Assembly: GCA_965115885.1 (NCBI GenBank)
Contig: OZ220479.1
Coordinates: 372,001 to 436,000, forward strand
DNA: 64,000 nucleotides
From: BD2-11 sp965115885
GTDB taxonomy: Bacteria > Gemmatimonadota > Gemmatimonadetes > Longimicrobiales > Gaopeijiaceae
Direction: 5' to 3'
Shown: in pieces, positions 20,101 to 29,204 of the stretch
Layout of the letters: every line of letters begins with the position of its first letter
Position numbering within the stretch: the stretch's first letter is position 1
Position numbers and translations under genes: made by a program
Notes under the pieces: model-generated
The model's input: only the letters and a program-made list of their open reading frames with translations
Told to the model about the DNA's origin: nothing
Database searches by the model: none

Positions 20101-21384
20101 CGTGCGCGCTTCAATGAGGCCGGGGCGACGCCGCCCCGGAAACCCAGCGGCTATGCCACATTGGATCGAAGCCAAAGAAGCTTCAATGAGGCCGGGGCGA
20201 CGCCGCCCCGGAAACCCTTCCCGGTTAGCGTTACGGCTTTCCCTATTACGGGCTTCAATGAGGCCGGGGCGACGCCGCCCCGGAAACGTTGATGAGTTTA
20301 CGCATGATAACACGAAGTTCTCTCTGCTTCAATGAGGCCGGGGCGACGCCGCCCCGGAAACCATCCAGCGACTCGGCCGCGTGCTCCGCACGGCGCCGGA
20401 GCTTCAATGAGGCCGGGGCGACGCCGCCCCGGAAACCAACCTTCCCGGACACGAACCAACCTAACGGACGATGGCTTCAATGAGGCCGGGGCGACGCCGC
20501 CCCGGAAACCGATCAGTCTCGCTTGATCCCCACGCGCCTGGCCCACGGCTTCAATGAGGCCGGGGCGACGCCGCCCCGGAAACGTGTCAAGCGTTTAGTT
20601 ATCTCTCGCGTTCTGGTCAATCGCTTCAATGAGGCCGGGGCGACGCCGCCCCGGAAACGCCCTGTAGCGCCGTAGACGTCCGGGGTGCAGGGCATGGCTT
20701 CAATGAGGCCGGGGCGACGCCGCCCCGGAAACTTCCAGAACTTCGTCGACAATGCGGAGACGCTCGTCGCTTCAATGAGGCCGGGGCGACGCCGCCCCGG
20801 AAACATCGAGGACGCTGTCCGAAGGAAAGCGGCCGTCGATGCTTCAATGAGGCCGGGGCGACGCCGCCCCGGAAACTCTAAACGAGGAGGTGATCCAGTG
20901 CGTGATCTGAAGGCTTCAATGAGGCCGGGGCGACGCCGCCCCGGAAACAGCACGTCCCGGGATAGCACTAGTCCGCGTCCCTTCGCTTCAATGAGGCCGG
21001 GGCGACGCCGCCCCGGAAACCCGACGTGACCGGCCGAGTTCACAAGATCACGGCCAAGCTTCAATGAGGCCGGGGCGACGCCGCCCCGGAAACATCCGGG
21101 ACGCGCGAGACGCGCGCGCCAGGGCGAGGATGCTTCAATGAGGCCGGGGCGACGCCGCCCCGGAAACTATGGTCCGGACGTCGAGAACAACGCGGCTCCG
21201 GGTGCTTCAATGAGGCCGGGGCGACGCCGCCCCGGAAACGTGGCGGCGAGATGGAACACGGAATGGGCGGGGCACAGCTTCAATGAGGCCGGGGCGACGC
21301 CGCCCCGGAAACGATTATGAAGAGGCTCCGCCGTGATTGGCCCTGCATGCTTCAATGAGGCCGGGGCGACGCCGCCCCGGAAAC

Positions 21385-21494
21385 CTCGTGACCAACGGAA
21401 CCACCCTCTCCGCGTTGTCGGGCTTCAATGAGGCCGGGGCGACGCCGCCCCGGAAACCTCGTGACCAACGGAACCACCCTCTCCGCGTTGTCGG
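21385..21494. repeat. Second adjacent duplicated repeat-spacer unit
   Basis: Spacers 21385-21421 and 21458-21494 are identical over 37 bases, separated by one repeat. Same kind of event as at 17064-17173. Confidence 0.97.
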
Positions 21495-24400
21495 GCTTCA
21501 ATGAGGCCGGGGCGACGCCGCCCCGGAAACAGTCGAGGGATGTGTCCTGAACGAAGCAAGGAATACGCTTCAATGAGGCCGGGGCGACGCCGCCCCGGAA
21601 ACTCCGTCCCTTGGAATAGGCCTAGCTTCCGTCCCTTGGCTTCAATGAGGCCGGGGCGACGCCGCCCCGGAAACGTGATCTACATCGCCCTCCTCCCTGT
21701 CGTTCGCGCCGGCTTCAATGAGGCCGGGGCGACGCCGCCCCGGAAACGCCCCTACCACCTGCGCCCCGAGACGCACCGGGTGGTGCTTCAATGAGGCCGG
21801 GGCGACGCCGCCCCGGAAACGGCCGGAACGTCGGGCGCTCTGGCGCGAAGCGGGTGCCGCTTCAATGAGGCCGGGGCGACGCCGCCCCGGAAACCTATCC
21901 GCGTCCGCTTCCGTACGGAAGTTCCGCACTGGCTTCAATGAGGCCGGGGCGACGCCGCCCCGGAAACCCTCCGACTCGACCAGCTTCGCCGCGGGCGCGA
22001 TGGTCGGCTTCAATGAGGCCGGGGCGACGCCGCCCCGGAAACCTGAAAGACATCACACTCCACGTGGTCGACCGGTACGATGCTTCAATGAGGCCGGGGC
22101 GACGCCGCCCCGGAAACCTACCGCAACGCGCGCGGCAATCAGCAGGCCTACCTCCAGCTTCAATGAGGCCGGGGCGACGCCGCCCCGGAAACCCCGGCCA
22201 TGATCCCGATCGGGATCGCCAGGGCGAGAATGCTTCAATGAGGCCGGGGCGACGCCGCCCCGGAAACCGCGCGCAGCCGGACGCTCCGACGCTCGAGGTG
22301 AGCCCGCTTCAATGAGGCCGGGGCGACGCCGCCCCGGAAACCAGCTATGGCTACCGCTAGACCTGACGAGATGACAGGTGCTTCAATGAGGCCGGGGCGA
22401 CGCCGCCCCGGAAACCCTCGAACTCCGAACACTTCACTTTGCGCACCCAAAGCGCTTCAATGAGGCCGGGGCGACGCCGCCCCGGAAACCCGTTACAGGT
22501 TTGCCCGGCAGTGATGGCGCTCCCGGTGCTTCAATGAGGCCGGGGCGACGCCGCCCCGGAAACCCCAATCATCCTGCGCAACAAGCTACGGCGAACAATG
22601 CTGCTTCAATGAGGCCGGGGCGACGCCGCCCCGGAAACCCGCGGGACGTCCGCGCCGGAACCCTAGGCAAGGAGCCTGCTTCAATGAGGCCGGGGCGACG
22701 CCGCCCCGGAAACCGCGGACGCGCAAGGGGTGCGCAAGGGAAGCTCCCCGGCTTCAATGAGGCCGGGGCGACGCCGCCCCGGAAACCCCGGAGCACTTTT
22801 CCCGTTAGCATTCCCGGACGTAAGCTTCAATGAGGCCGGGGCGACGCCGCCCCGGAAACCTCCGAGTGCTTGCTCCACTCGCCGGCGCCGAAGTCCCAGC
22901 TTCAATGAGGCCGGGGCGACGCCGCCCCGGAAACCTCCGCGGGCCGCGATCCGCTACACGCGCGGGGGCTCACGCTTCAATGAGGCCGGGGCGACGCCGC
23001 CCCGGAAACCAAGTTGAGACCTGAAAGTAGTAGTAGGAACTGGTTTGGCTTCAATGAGGCCGGGGCGACGCCGCCCCGGAAACCGCGGCGCGCCGAGTGC
23101 TCGGCGCGTCACTCCGCCCTGCTTCAATGAGGCCGGGGCGACGCCGCCCCGGAAACCATTGGTGCGCGGCGCGCGCCGCACGTGAAGGGGAAACGCTTCA
23201 ATGAGGCCGGGGCGACGCCGCCCCGGAAACCCCGACAAACCCACTAAATCAATGTGTAGGTTCCCGGTGCTTCAATGAGGCCGGGGCGACGCCGCCCCGG
23301 AAACCGCGGGCGCAGTTGCGGCAGTCCACCCAAGAGGTCGAGCTTCAATGAGGCCGGGGCGACGCCGCCCCGGAAACCCAGTGGGCGGATGTCCGCGAAG
23401 ACCTGCACGGCAATGCTTCAATGAGGCCGGGGCGACGCCGCCCCGGAAACCGGCCCTGGCCGGGGGCGGGGTCGAGGCCCAATCGGCCGCTTCAATGAGG
23501 CCGGGGCGACGCCGCCCCGGAAACCTTGAGCAGGCCAAGACTAGCCTACTCCGGGCTGAAGCGCTTCAATGAGGCCGGGGCGACGCCGCCCCGGAAACCA
23601 GCTTCTGTTTTTCTACCTGACCGTCATGATACTCGGTGCTTCAATGAGGCCGGGGCGACGCCGCCCCGGAAACCCCGGGGGCGCGTCCGGGGTTGCGCCA
23701 TCGATCCCGCAAGCTTCAATGAGGCCGGGGCGACGCCGCCCCGGAAACCCCATGACCTTCTTCAACCCTACGTTCAGCTTTGACTCGGCTTCAATGAGGC
23801 CGGGGCGACGCCGCCCCGGAAACCATGGATAACGCACTCTAACGCGACAAGAATAGTTACAGCGCTTCAATGAGGCCGGGGCGACGCCGCCCCGGAAACC
23901 ATCCGAAGCGCGGCAGGCACGTGTACTTCCGACTCGGAGCTTCAATGAGGCCGGGGCGACGCCGCCCCGGAAACCATTTTCGACGCGTTGTTGTCGCATG
24001 GCATCGACGCATAGCTTCAATGAGGCCGGGGCGACGCCGCCCCGGAAACCGCGTCGAAGGATCATGGCGCATGCATGGCGGAAACGGCTTCAATGAGGCC
24101 GGGGCGACGCCGCCCCGGAAACCTACAGATCTTCGTACCTGAATCCCTGGTATTCTCCATGCTTCAATGAGGCCGGGGCGACGCCGCCCCGGAAACCTCC
24201 AGGTCGGCGGGCAGATTGGGATCATGGTGTCCCTGGCTTCAATGAGGCCGGGGCGACGCCGCCCCGGAAACCGCCCAGGGCGAAAGACCTCTTCAGCGCG
24301 TACTTCGCGGCTTCAATGAGGCCGGGGCGACGCCGCCCCGGAAACCTCGAGGGGACCGGCTTCCGGTCCGTCCCGGGACCGTCGGCTTCAATGAGGCCGG

Positions 24401-25012
24401 GGCGACGCCGCCCCGGAAACGAGCACGGAAAGGCCTTTCTCCGCGCTTTTCCGCGTGGCTTCAATGAGGCCGGGGCGACGCCGCCCCGGAAACCCGGCCC
24501 CTCGGGCCAAGGCCGCGAAGGCGGTCCCTACTGCTTCAATGAGGCCGGGGCGACGCCGCCCCGGAAACCTTGGCCCGGACGGGTCGTCGATACCTAGAAG
24601 CGTCTCGCTTCAATGAGGCCGGGGCGACGCCGCCCCGGAAACCCCAAACTCTCAGGGCTTGGGCAAGGAGAAGGATCGAAGCTTCAATGAGGCCGGGGCG
24701 ACGCCGCCCCGGAAACCCCTTACTAATAGCGCAACCTATTACGGTTGCGGTAAGGCTTCAATGAGGCCGGGGCGACGCCGCCCCGGAAACCCGGATAGAA
24801 CAGTGCAAGAGGTTCCGGTCCTTGCTGAGGCTTCAATGAGGCCGGGGCGACGCCGCCCCGGAAACCGCGCAACAGAGACGCCGCCAAAAAACGGAGCACA
24901 CATGCTTCAATGAGGCCGGGGCGACGCCGCCCCGGAAACTTGAGAAGGCCAAGACGGAGCTAATCCGGGCTGAAGCGCTTCAATGAGGCCGGGGCGACGC
25001 CGCCCCGGAAAC

Positions 25013-25631
25013 CCTACCCCGTATCAACTCGTCGAGCAAGACGAGGTTGTCGGACGAATTGCGAGCGGTTCCACAATGAACATTCCAAGAACTCTCGCCA
25101 ACGTCTTCTACCTGTGTTGTCAAGAATCTCAAGTCCATGATGATCATGGCGATAGATGACTGCGACCGCTCGCGGGGCCATGCGCCTCACCGGAGGTCTC
25201 GCAAAAAATTTGGCGGTCGACCTCTGCCAACCCGGACCTCCTGTTCAGGACTTCGATGACGATGCGCTTCCTGAGGATCTCCTCATGCAAAACGTACGTT
25301 CTTCCATTCCTGTATTCCGCATCCGTCTCACGTCCCTTCGGGCTCATCGAGGGCATCCGGGCCCGCGGCGCGCTGCTTGTGCAGGAGGTGCTGTCGGCAC
25401 TTCAGGGACGGGGGTAGCAGCACACCCCCCCCTGTCGGCACCACTTCCCCTTGCAGTTTTTCTTCTACCATGTTTTCGCCTGCGAACACGTCAGTTTGGT
25501 TCGACGATCAACAGCTCGTGCACCCCGCCGTGAAGTTGCGCTGTCGCGTCTTCGCCGATACCTTCGGGTCCGATGAGATTGTCCGTGCATCGTCGGCATC
25601 GGAACTTGATGCCCAAGTTTTCAATCACAAA
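25013..25631. other. Array-cmr6 interval, candidate leader
   Basis: About 620 bases between the last repeat and the cmr6 stop. No gene here convinces me: short open frames exist on both strands (25156-25533 and 25377-25838 on +, 25144-25356 on -) without recognisable motifs. If the array is read on the - strand, the leader would lie here, next to 25012. On that strand a perfect TTGACA lies at 25123-25118, but I see no good -10 box 16-18 bases beyond it. No clear terminator for the cmr operon was found. Confidence 0.4.
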
Positions 25632-26783
25632 TCACAACTGGGAGTGAGTCCGGGCCTCCTGTACCAATCGAGCTCGTTGCTTGAGTTTCTTAGCTCCTAC
25701 GTTGGTCGATGGATCGGTCTTCCTGCCCCTTCGCCAGTTTTTTGGGAAACCTGTGGCCCATACGGCTTCGGCGAAAGCTTGGCGCTCTTCCTCATCCTCA
25801 ATGAGCTCTTTCTCCAAATTGATGCGAACTTTATCTAACAGTTTCGTCTCTGACAAGCCTTTGAGCTTGAGCCGCCAGCGACCTTCAGGGGTTTTCATAG
25901 CTTCCTCCTGTTCCCGCTCCTGGATCCGTTTGCGTTTCTCGCCTTCAAGCCAGTCATCAAGACTGCGCGTCACTTCGTCATTCCGGCGAAACTGACCATA
26001 TCCGACCGCCGTCTTCCCTCCCGCGCCCGACCACTTCAGAGCCGACTCCAACCATCCGAGGACCGATTTCAGATCACTTCCGGTGTCATTGGAGCGCGGG
26101 ACCACGCCGAAAAGAAAACAGGTTCCTGCAGCCGTGGTCAGAAAGGGGATGGGCGTCGGCGAGCACCAGTCCCCGGGCGGATCCTCCGAGGTCCAGTTGG
26201 CGTAATGCGGTGTCAGGACATCCGCGTCGAGTTTCACCGGCGCGACGGGAATCGCATCCAGAAAACACACCGTTCCAACGTGGCGCGCCGATCCCAATGC
26301 GTTGTCGGGACCAAACGTGCGAGCCACGATCTCTCGACTTGGTCGCGGTTCCTCGTCCGTGGTGACCCACGCCCGAACGACCCCCTTGACGGAACTGCCC
26401 GGCAGATAGGGGGTGCCCAAGGTCGAATGCCAAGCGAAGCCGTTCTCGACAGGGTTGTTGTGGCCCAGACCGGTGACGAAGCGCGACTCGGATTCGAACA
26501 CGTAGAACTGGCCTCCGCACTTCCTTACCAGTCGCACCACCCGGTGCGCGTATTCCTCAATCTGCTTCTGCGATCCCACCGGCTTTCCATTTGCGACCGT
26601 CCGGATCCATTCGAACTTCGACTTGCTGTCGCTTTTCCAGATCCGCGACCCGGTGGAACAGTGGTCGGTGGGCCAGTAGTCAAAAAACTTGTCGAACCAA
26701 AGCCCTGCGTGCCCGTTCGGCTGTCGGCCGAGCACTTCCTTTGCAACGCTCTCGTACAGCGGTCGTAGCCGTCGCCGGTTCAC
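25632..26783 (-). CDS. cmr6: Cmr6, Cas7-like subunit of type III-B complex
   Basis: Cmr6 is a Cas7-family RAMP subunit near the head of the Cmr complex. The 383-residue product shows ESRFVTGLGHNNPVENGFAWHSTLGTPYLPGSS in the first half, with the key pieces SRFVTGLG and LPGSSVKGVVRAW, the RAMP signature of Cmr6. The GTG at 26783 is preferred because its TGA overlap with cmr5 matches the coupling elsewhere in the operon; an ATG 26 codons upstream lies within cmr5. The last 100 or so residues form a charged, probably helical extension (EGEKRKRIQEREQEE onward), making the protein long for the family. It is the last gene of the operon. Confidence 0.9.
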   Translation of the reverse strand: MNRRRLRPLYESVAKEVLGRQPNGHAGLWFDKFFDYWPTDHCSTGSRIWKSDSKSKFEWIRTVANGKPVGSQKQIEEYAHRVVRLVRKCGGQFYVFESESRFVTGLGHNNPVENGFAWHSTLGTPYLPGSSVKGVVRAWVTTDEEPRPSREIVARTFGPDNALGSARHVGTVCFLDAIPVAPVKLDADVLTPHYANWTSEDPPGDWCSPTPIPFLTTAAGTCFLFGVVPRSNDTGSDLKSVLGWLESALKWSGAGGKTAVGYGQFRRNDEVTRSLDDWLEGEKRKRIQEREQEEAMKTPEGRWRLKLKGLSETKLLDKVRINLEKELIEDEEERQAFAEAVWATGFPKNWRRGRKTDPSTNVGAKKLKQRARLVQEARTHSQL

Positions 26784-27199
26784 TCCGTTCCTCCGTCTTT
26801 CGCCTCGATGTAGGCTCGCTTGATGTAGGCTCGGCAGAACTTTTTGTGCCAGTCCAACCAAGCTAGTGCCTCGGCCCGTGCGCGGAGATACAGCGTCTCG
26901 TCGTTGTCGACGATGGCGTCCAACAGATCAGCTTTGCTGCTGTACACATCCCCATCGCCACAGAGCCACTGTTTCAAGTTCGTGTAGAGCTCGTGGTGTG
27001 CGCACTGCTGGTCGCTTTTCGGGCTAGATTCCGCAGCGGCGCGTTCGGTCGCGAGTGCTTGGCCGAGGCCGTTCATGACGATGGCCGGGCCAAGCCGGTC
27101 CACGTAGGATCTGTATTTTTCTTTGAATTCTTTCGGTTTCCCATCCAGTGCCTTGATGCGCTCGAGTGCGTTCTTCGCCCGCCGCCGACCGAGATTCAT
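26780..27199 (-). CDS. cmr5: Cmr5, small subunit of type III-B complex
   Basis: The small helical subunit that lines the Cmr filament and contacts target RNA. The 139-residue product is of normal Cmr5 length, mostly helical, and contains YRSYVDRLGPAIVMNGLGQALA, split as YRSYVDRLG and IVMNGLGQALA, a strong family signature near residue 30. The stop overlaps the cmr6 start and the gene begins within the end of cmr4 (ATG overlap at 27196-27199). Confidence 0.93.
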   Translation of the reverse strand: MNLGRRRAKNALERIKALDGKPKEFKEKYRSYVDRLGPAIVMNGLGQALATERAAAESSPKSDQQCAHHELYTNLKQWLCGDGDVYSSKADLLDAIVDNDETLYLRARAEALAWLDWHKKFCRAYIKRAYIEAKDGGTE

Positions 27200-28056
27200 T
27201 GCTCCCTCCCTTCGCTAGGTAGACGGGTCACGGCGAACCAACCCTGACCCACGGTCTCATTTCCGCCCGCTTGCAGGTAGGGGTTGGTTTCCGGGAACAG
27301 CTCGGCGAGCACGCCGAACGAGTCGTCATCCCGCCCCGCGACTAGCGCGTACATTACAGTATCCGGCGGCAGAGTCTCCTCGTACCATAGATTCGTGCTC
27401 CGCTTGGTTCCGCCTTCGAGGACGTTGCGCGCCTGTATGGAGAGGCCGTAGCGGGCAAACCAGGAGAAATCGTCGTCGTGAAGAACGGCGAGACGGGATT
27501 CCATCCGGGCCTGCGTGTCTTCGTGCAGAATCAGCGGCTTGATGGCCTCCGCAAGATTCTGCAACGACAGGTCAGTGGCAACTCGGAATTGCCTCTCCTC
27601 GAGGAACATCGACGAATCCGGGGCCGAGGCGATGACCGTGCCGCTTTCATGTACGGCGGGCACATCGGGTCGTTTCTTCACTCCGGTGCGCGCAAGATCC
27701 CTACGGAAGCGCTCTATCAGATGCGGGCACGTCGCCCACCGGTACGACGAGGTCAGGCTACGTACGGGGAGCAACAGAAGGCGGGCGTCCGAGATCATGA
27801 GGCCACCCGCCCTATTTCGGCTTCCGAATGGGCCCGTTGCGGCCTCGCGGGCTTCCTCTTCGCTGACGCTCCCATCCTGTCGCCCGACTTCGAATTTGTT
27901 GCGCAATGCCCCCTTCAAGCTCGATCCTACGAGCACTGGATAGTCCGTGGCCGCCTCCCGTGCCACCGGAAGGTCCACGACCCCTAGGCCGCGCCCCGCG
28001 CCGGGATGGATCGGGCTCTCGGCCAAGAGTCCGAGCATGGCGGTCTTCATCGACAT
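27196..28056 (-). CDS. cmr4: Cmr4, Cas7-like backbone and target-RNA nuclease
   Basis: Cmr4 forms the repeated backbone and cuts bound target RNA every six nucleotides. The product, 286 residues, shows the signature HPGAGRGLGVVDLPVAREA with D28 at the position of the catalytic Asp, followed by YPVLVGSSLKGALR. The thumb and glycine-rich C-terminal segment NETVGQGWF are also present. I place the start at ATG 28056, 8 bases after AAGGAG and overlapping the cmr3 end by 10 bases, rather than at an in-frame ATG 19 codons upstream. RNA cleavage should be functional. Confidence 0.94.
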   Translation of the reverse strand: MSMKTAMLGLLAESPIHPGAGRGLGVVDLPVAREAATDYPVLVGSSLKGALRNKFEVGRQDGSVSEEEAREAATGPFGSRNRAGGLMISDARLLLLPVRSLTSSYRWATCPHLIERFRRDLARTGVKKRPDVPAVHESGTVIASAPDSSMFLEERQFRVATDLSLQNLAEAIKPLILHEDTQARMESRLAVLHDDDFSWFARYGLSIQARNVLEGGTKRSTNLWYEETLPPDTVMYALVAGRDDDSFGVLAELFPETNPYLQAGGNETVGQGWFAVTRLPSEGREQ

Positions 28057-29204
28057 TGATTCATCTCCTTGTTCGGTGGCCACGCCCCTACAGCTACGAG
28101 ACCGAATCCCCATTCCGTCCGTTGTCCGATTCTCAGGAAGCCGCCGCCCACTTCGGCGGTCCGCACGAGGCGTCGAAGTTCGTTTTTATCGCAGGATTCG
28201 CAGAAAAGTACGCTTCCGGCAGACAACACGGGCCTCAGCGCCAGCGGTCGCCGAGTGAGCGAGTTCCACCCGCCGACCCGCTCCGGGCGATTTAGGCAGG
28301 CGCTCACGACACGGAGACCGCTTCCGGCTTCTAACGGTGCTTGACCGCAAGCGATGGTACCGTCGAGATCAAGCGGCGTGAGAGCCATGATCGCCACCTT
28401 CCCGGAAGCCTCAATTCTACGCATGGGCGTGTTGACTGTCAGCTTCGCGGCGTCCCATTTGCGACACTCGGCAGTGCGGCTCTCGCCTCCCAGCGGGACG
28501 AGGTGACTGTGGGGCAAGTGCCAATTCTCGGGAATGCCGTCAATCCGCACACCCAACGACACGCCACAGGCCACCCGGACGTGGCGGGTGCTGTACAGCC
28601 GACCCTCCCGGGCGGTGCCAGTGCTATAGTCGATTTCAAGTCCGACGCGTTCTTCCTCCCTCCAGAGCTTGCGACTCGGCACGACTTCATTCTCTTCGGG
28701 GAGCTTTCCGCAGAGCACTGCCTCCATGCCGGTCTTGGTGAGCCATTGGTTTGTTGCGGGCTTGGGCCTCTGCGCGTCTGGACGATCTGGATCGGCATGA
28801 GTGGGGAGGCGGACGGCCGCTCCGAGATCGCACACGACTTTGCGGCCGGGACGAATGTAGGAAACCGATTTCCAATCGCCGTCCCGGGCAACCACACCCA
28901 GAAGATGGCGGGGCATCGGAAAAAGCGGTTCTCCGGCTCGCAGGATGATCGGGCCTTCGAATTTCAGAGAACCGAGATCGTTCGGGCCGTCGCCGAGAAC
29001 GGCATTGACGTGCTCCGGCCACCGTCCCCGCCCGTTCCAGCCCTTGCATCGGGCGATCGCCGCGCGTAGTGCTCCCACCATCGTGGGAGGGTACGGCGGG
29101 AAGAGGCTTCCGACATCCTCCTGGGAAGCACTGCCGACCGAGAAAGGCGTACCGTCCCGTAGGAAGAGCGTGTCCACTGGCTCGAGCCGGATGCCGATGG
29201 TCAT
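28047..29204 (-). CDS. cmr3: Cmr3, Cas5-like subunit of type III-B complex
   Basis: Cmr3 is the Cas5-like protein that binds the crRNA 5' handle next to Cas10. The 385-residue product begins IRLEPVDTLFLRDGTPFSVG and contains LFPPYPPTMVGALRAA, both standard Cmr3 signatures, and ends with the G-rich FLRIGQRTEWGFG. Start ATG 29204 overlaps the cmr2 stop (ATGA). Confidence 0.95.
   Translation of the reverse strand: MTIGIRLEPVDTLFLRDGTPFSVGSASQEDVGSLFPPYPPTMVGALRAAIARCKGWNGRGRWPEHVNAVLGDGPNDLGSLKFEGPIILRAGEPLFPMPRHLLGVVARDGDWKSVSYIRPGRKVVCDLGAAVRLPTHADPDRPDAQRPKPATNQWLTKTGMEAVLCGKLPEENEVVPSRKLWREEERVGLEIDYSTGTAREGRLYSTRHVRVACGVSLGVRIDGIPENWHLPHSHLVPLGGESRTAECRKWDAAKLTVNTPMRRIEASGKVAIMALTPLDLDGTIACGQAPLEAGSGLRVVSACLNRPERVGGWNSLTRRPLALRPVLSAGSVLFCESCDKNELRRLVRTAEVGGGFLRIGQRTEWGFGLVAVGAWPPNKEMNQCR

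Larger units (their letters stand above)
9445..25012. CRISPR. CRISPR array, 188 repeats of 36 bp, interrupted by an IS
   Basis: Reading the sequence unit by unit gives 188 copies of a 36-bp repeat and 187 spacers of 35-40 bp, one split by an insertion sequence. In + orientation the repeat begins GCTTCAATGAGG and ends CCCCGGAAAC; arms CCGGGGCG and CGCCCCGG (repeat positions 13-20 and 25-32) form a perfect 8-bp stem with loop ACGC. On the - strand it begins GTTTCC and ends ATTGAAGC, a good match to the classic 8-nt crRNA 5' handle. I saw two variants: copy 1 (9445, C14T) and the copy at 16593 (C25T). The array lies between the I-G and III-B operons and is the only one visible. Repeat identity is certain; transcription direction is inferred. 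Confidence 0.99.
12613..25012. CRISPR. Right block of the array: 169 repeats
   Basis: Repeats run from 12613 to the last at 24977-25012, with 168 spacers and a mean period near 73.6 bases. All copies look identical except the one at 16593-16628 (GACGCTGCCC for GACGCCGCCC). The block contains two adjacent spacer duplications and several pairs of spacers matching the same or related targets, listed separately. Confidence 0.98.

Noticed and set aside
20877..20912. Spacer as a direct 16S rRNA self-target
   Set aside because: Only about 14 bases at the anti-Shine-Dalgarno region match; a phage ribosome-binding site explains it better.
16041..24384. Spacers 16041-16077 and 24346-24384 as the same target on opposite strands
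   Set aside because: They share short GC-rich words such as TCGAGGGGACCGG in a different order, not a continuous alignment.
9524..24913. Many overlapping open frames made of repeats such as FNEAGATPPRK and MRPGRRRPGN
   Set aside because: They are translations of the CRISPR repeat and its spacers, not proteins; the period of about 73 bases and the changing spacer parts show this.
25118..25123. TTGACA box (- strand) as a leader promoter
   Set aside because: No matching -10 element at 16-18 bases; kept only as a hint in the leader candidate.
25156..25533. Possible small gene between array and cmr6
   Set aside because: No homology signal, no good ribosome-binding site, low-complexity end.
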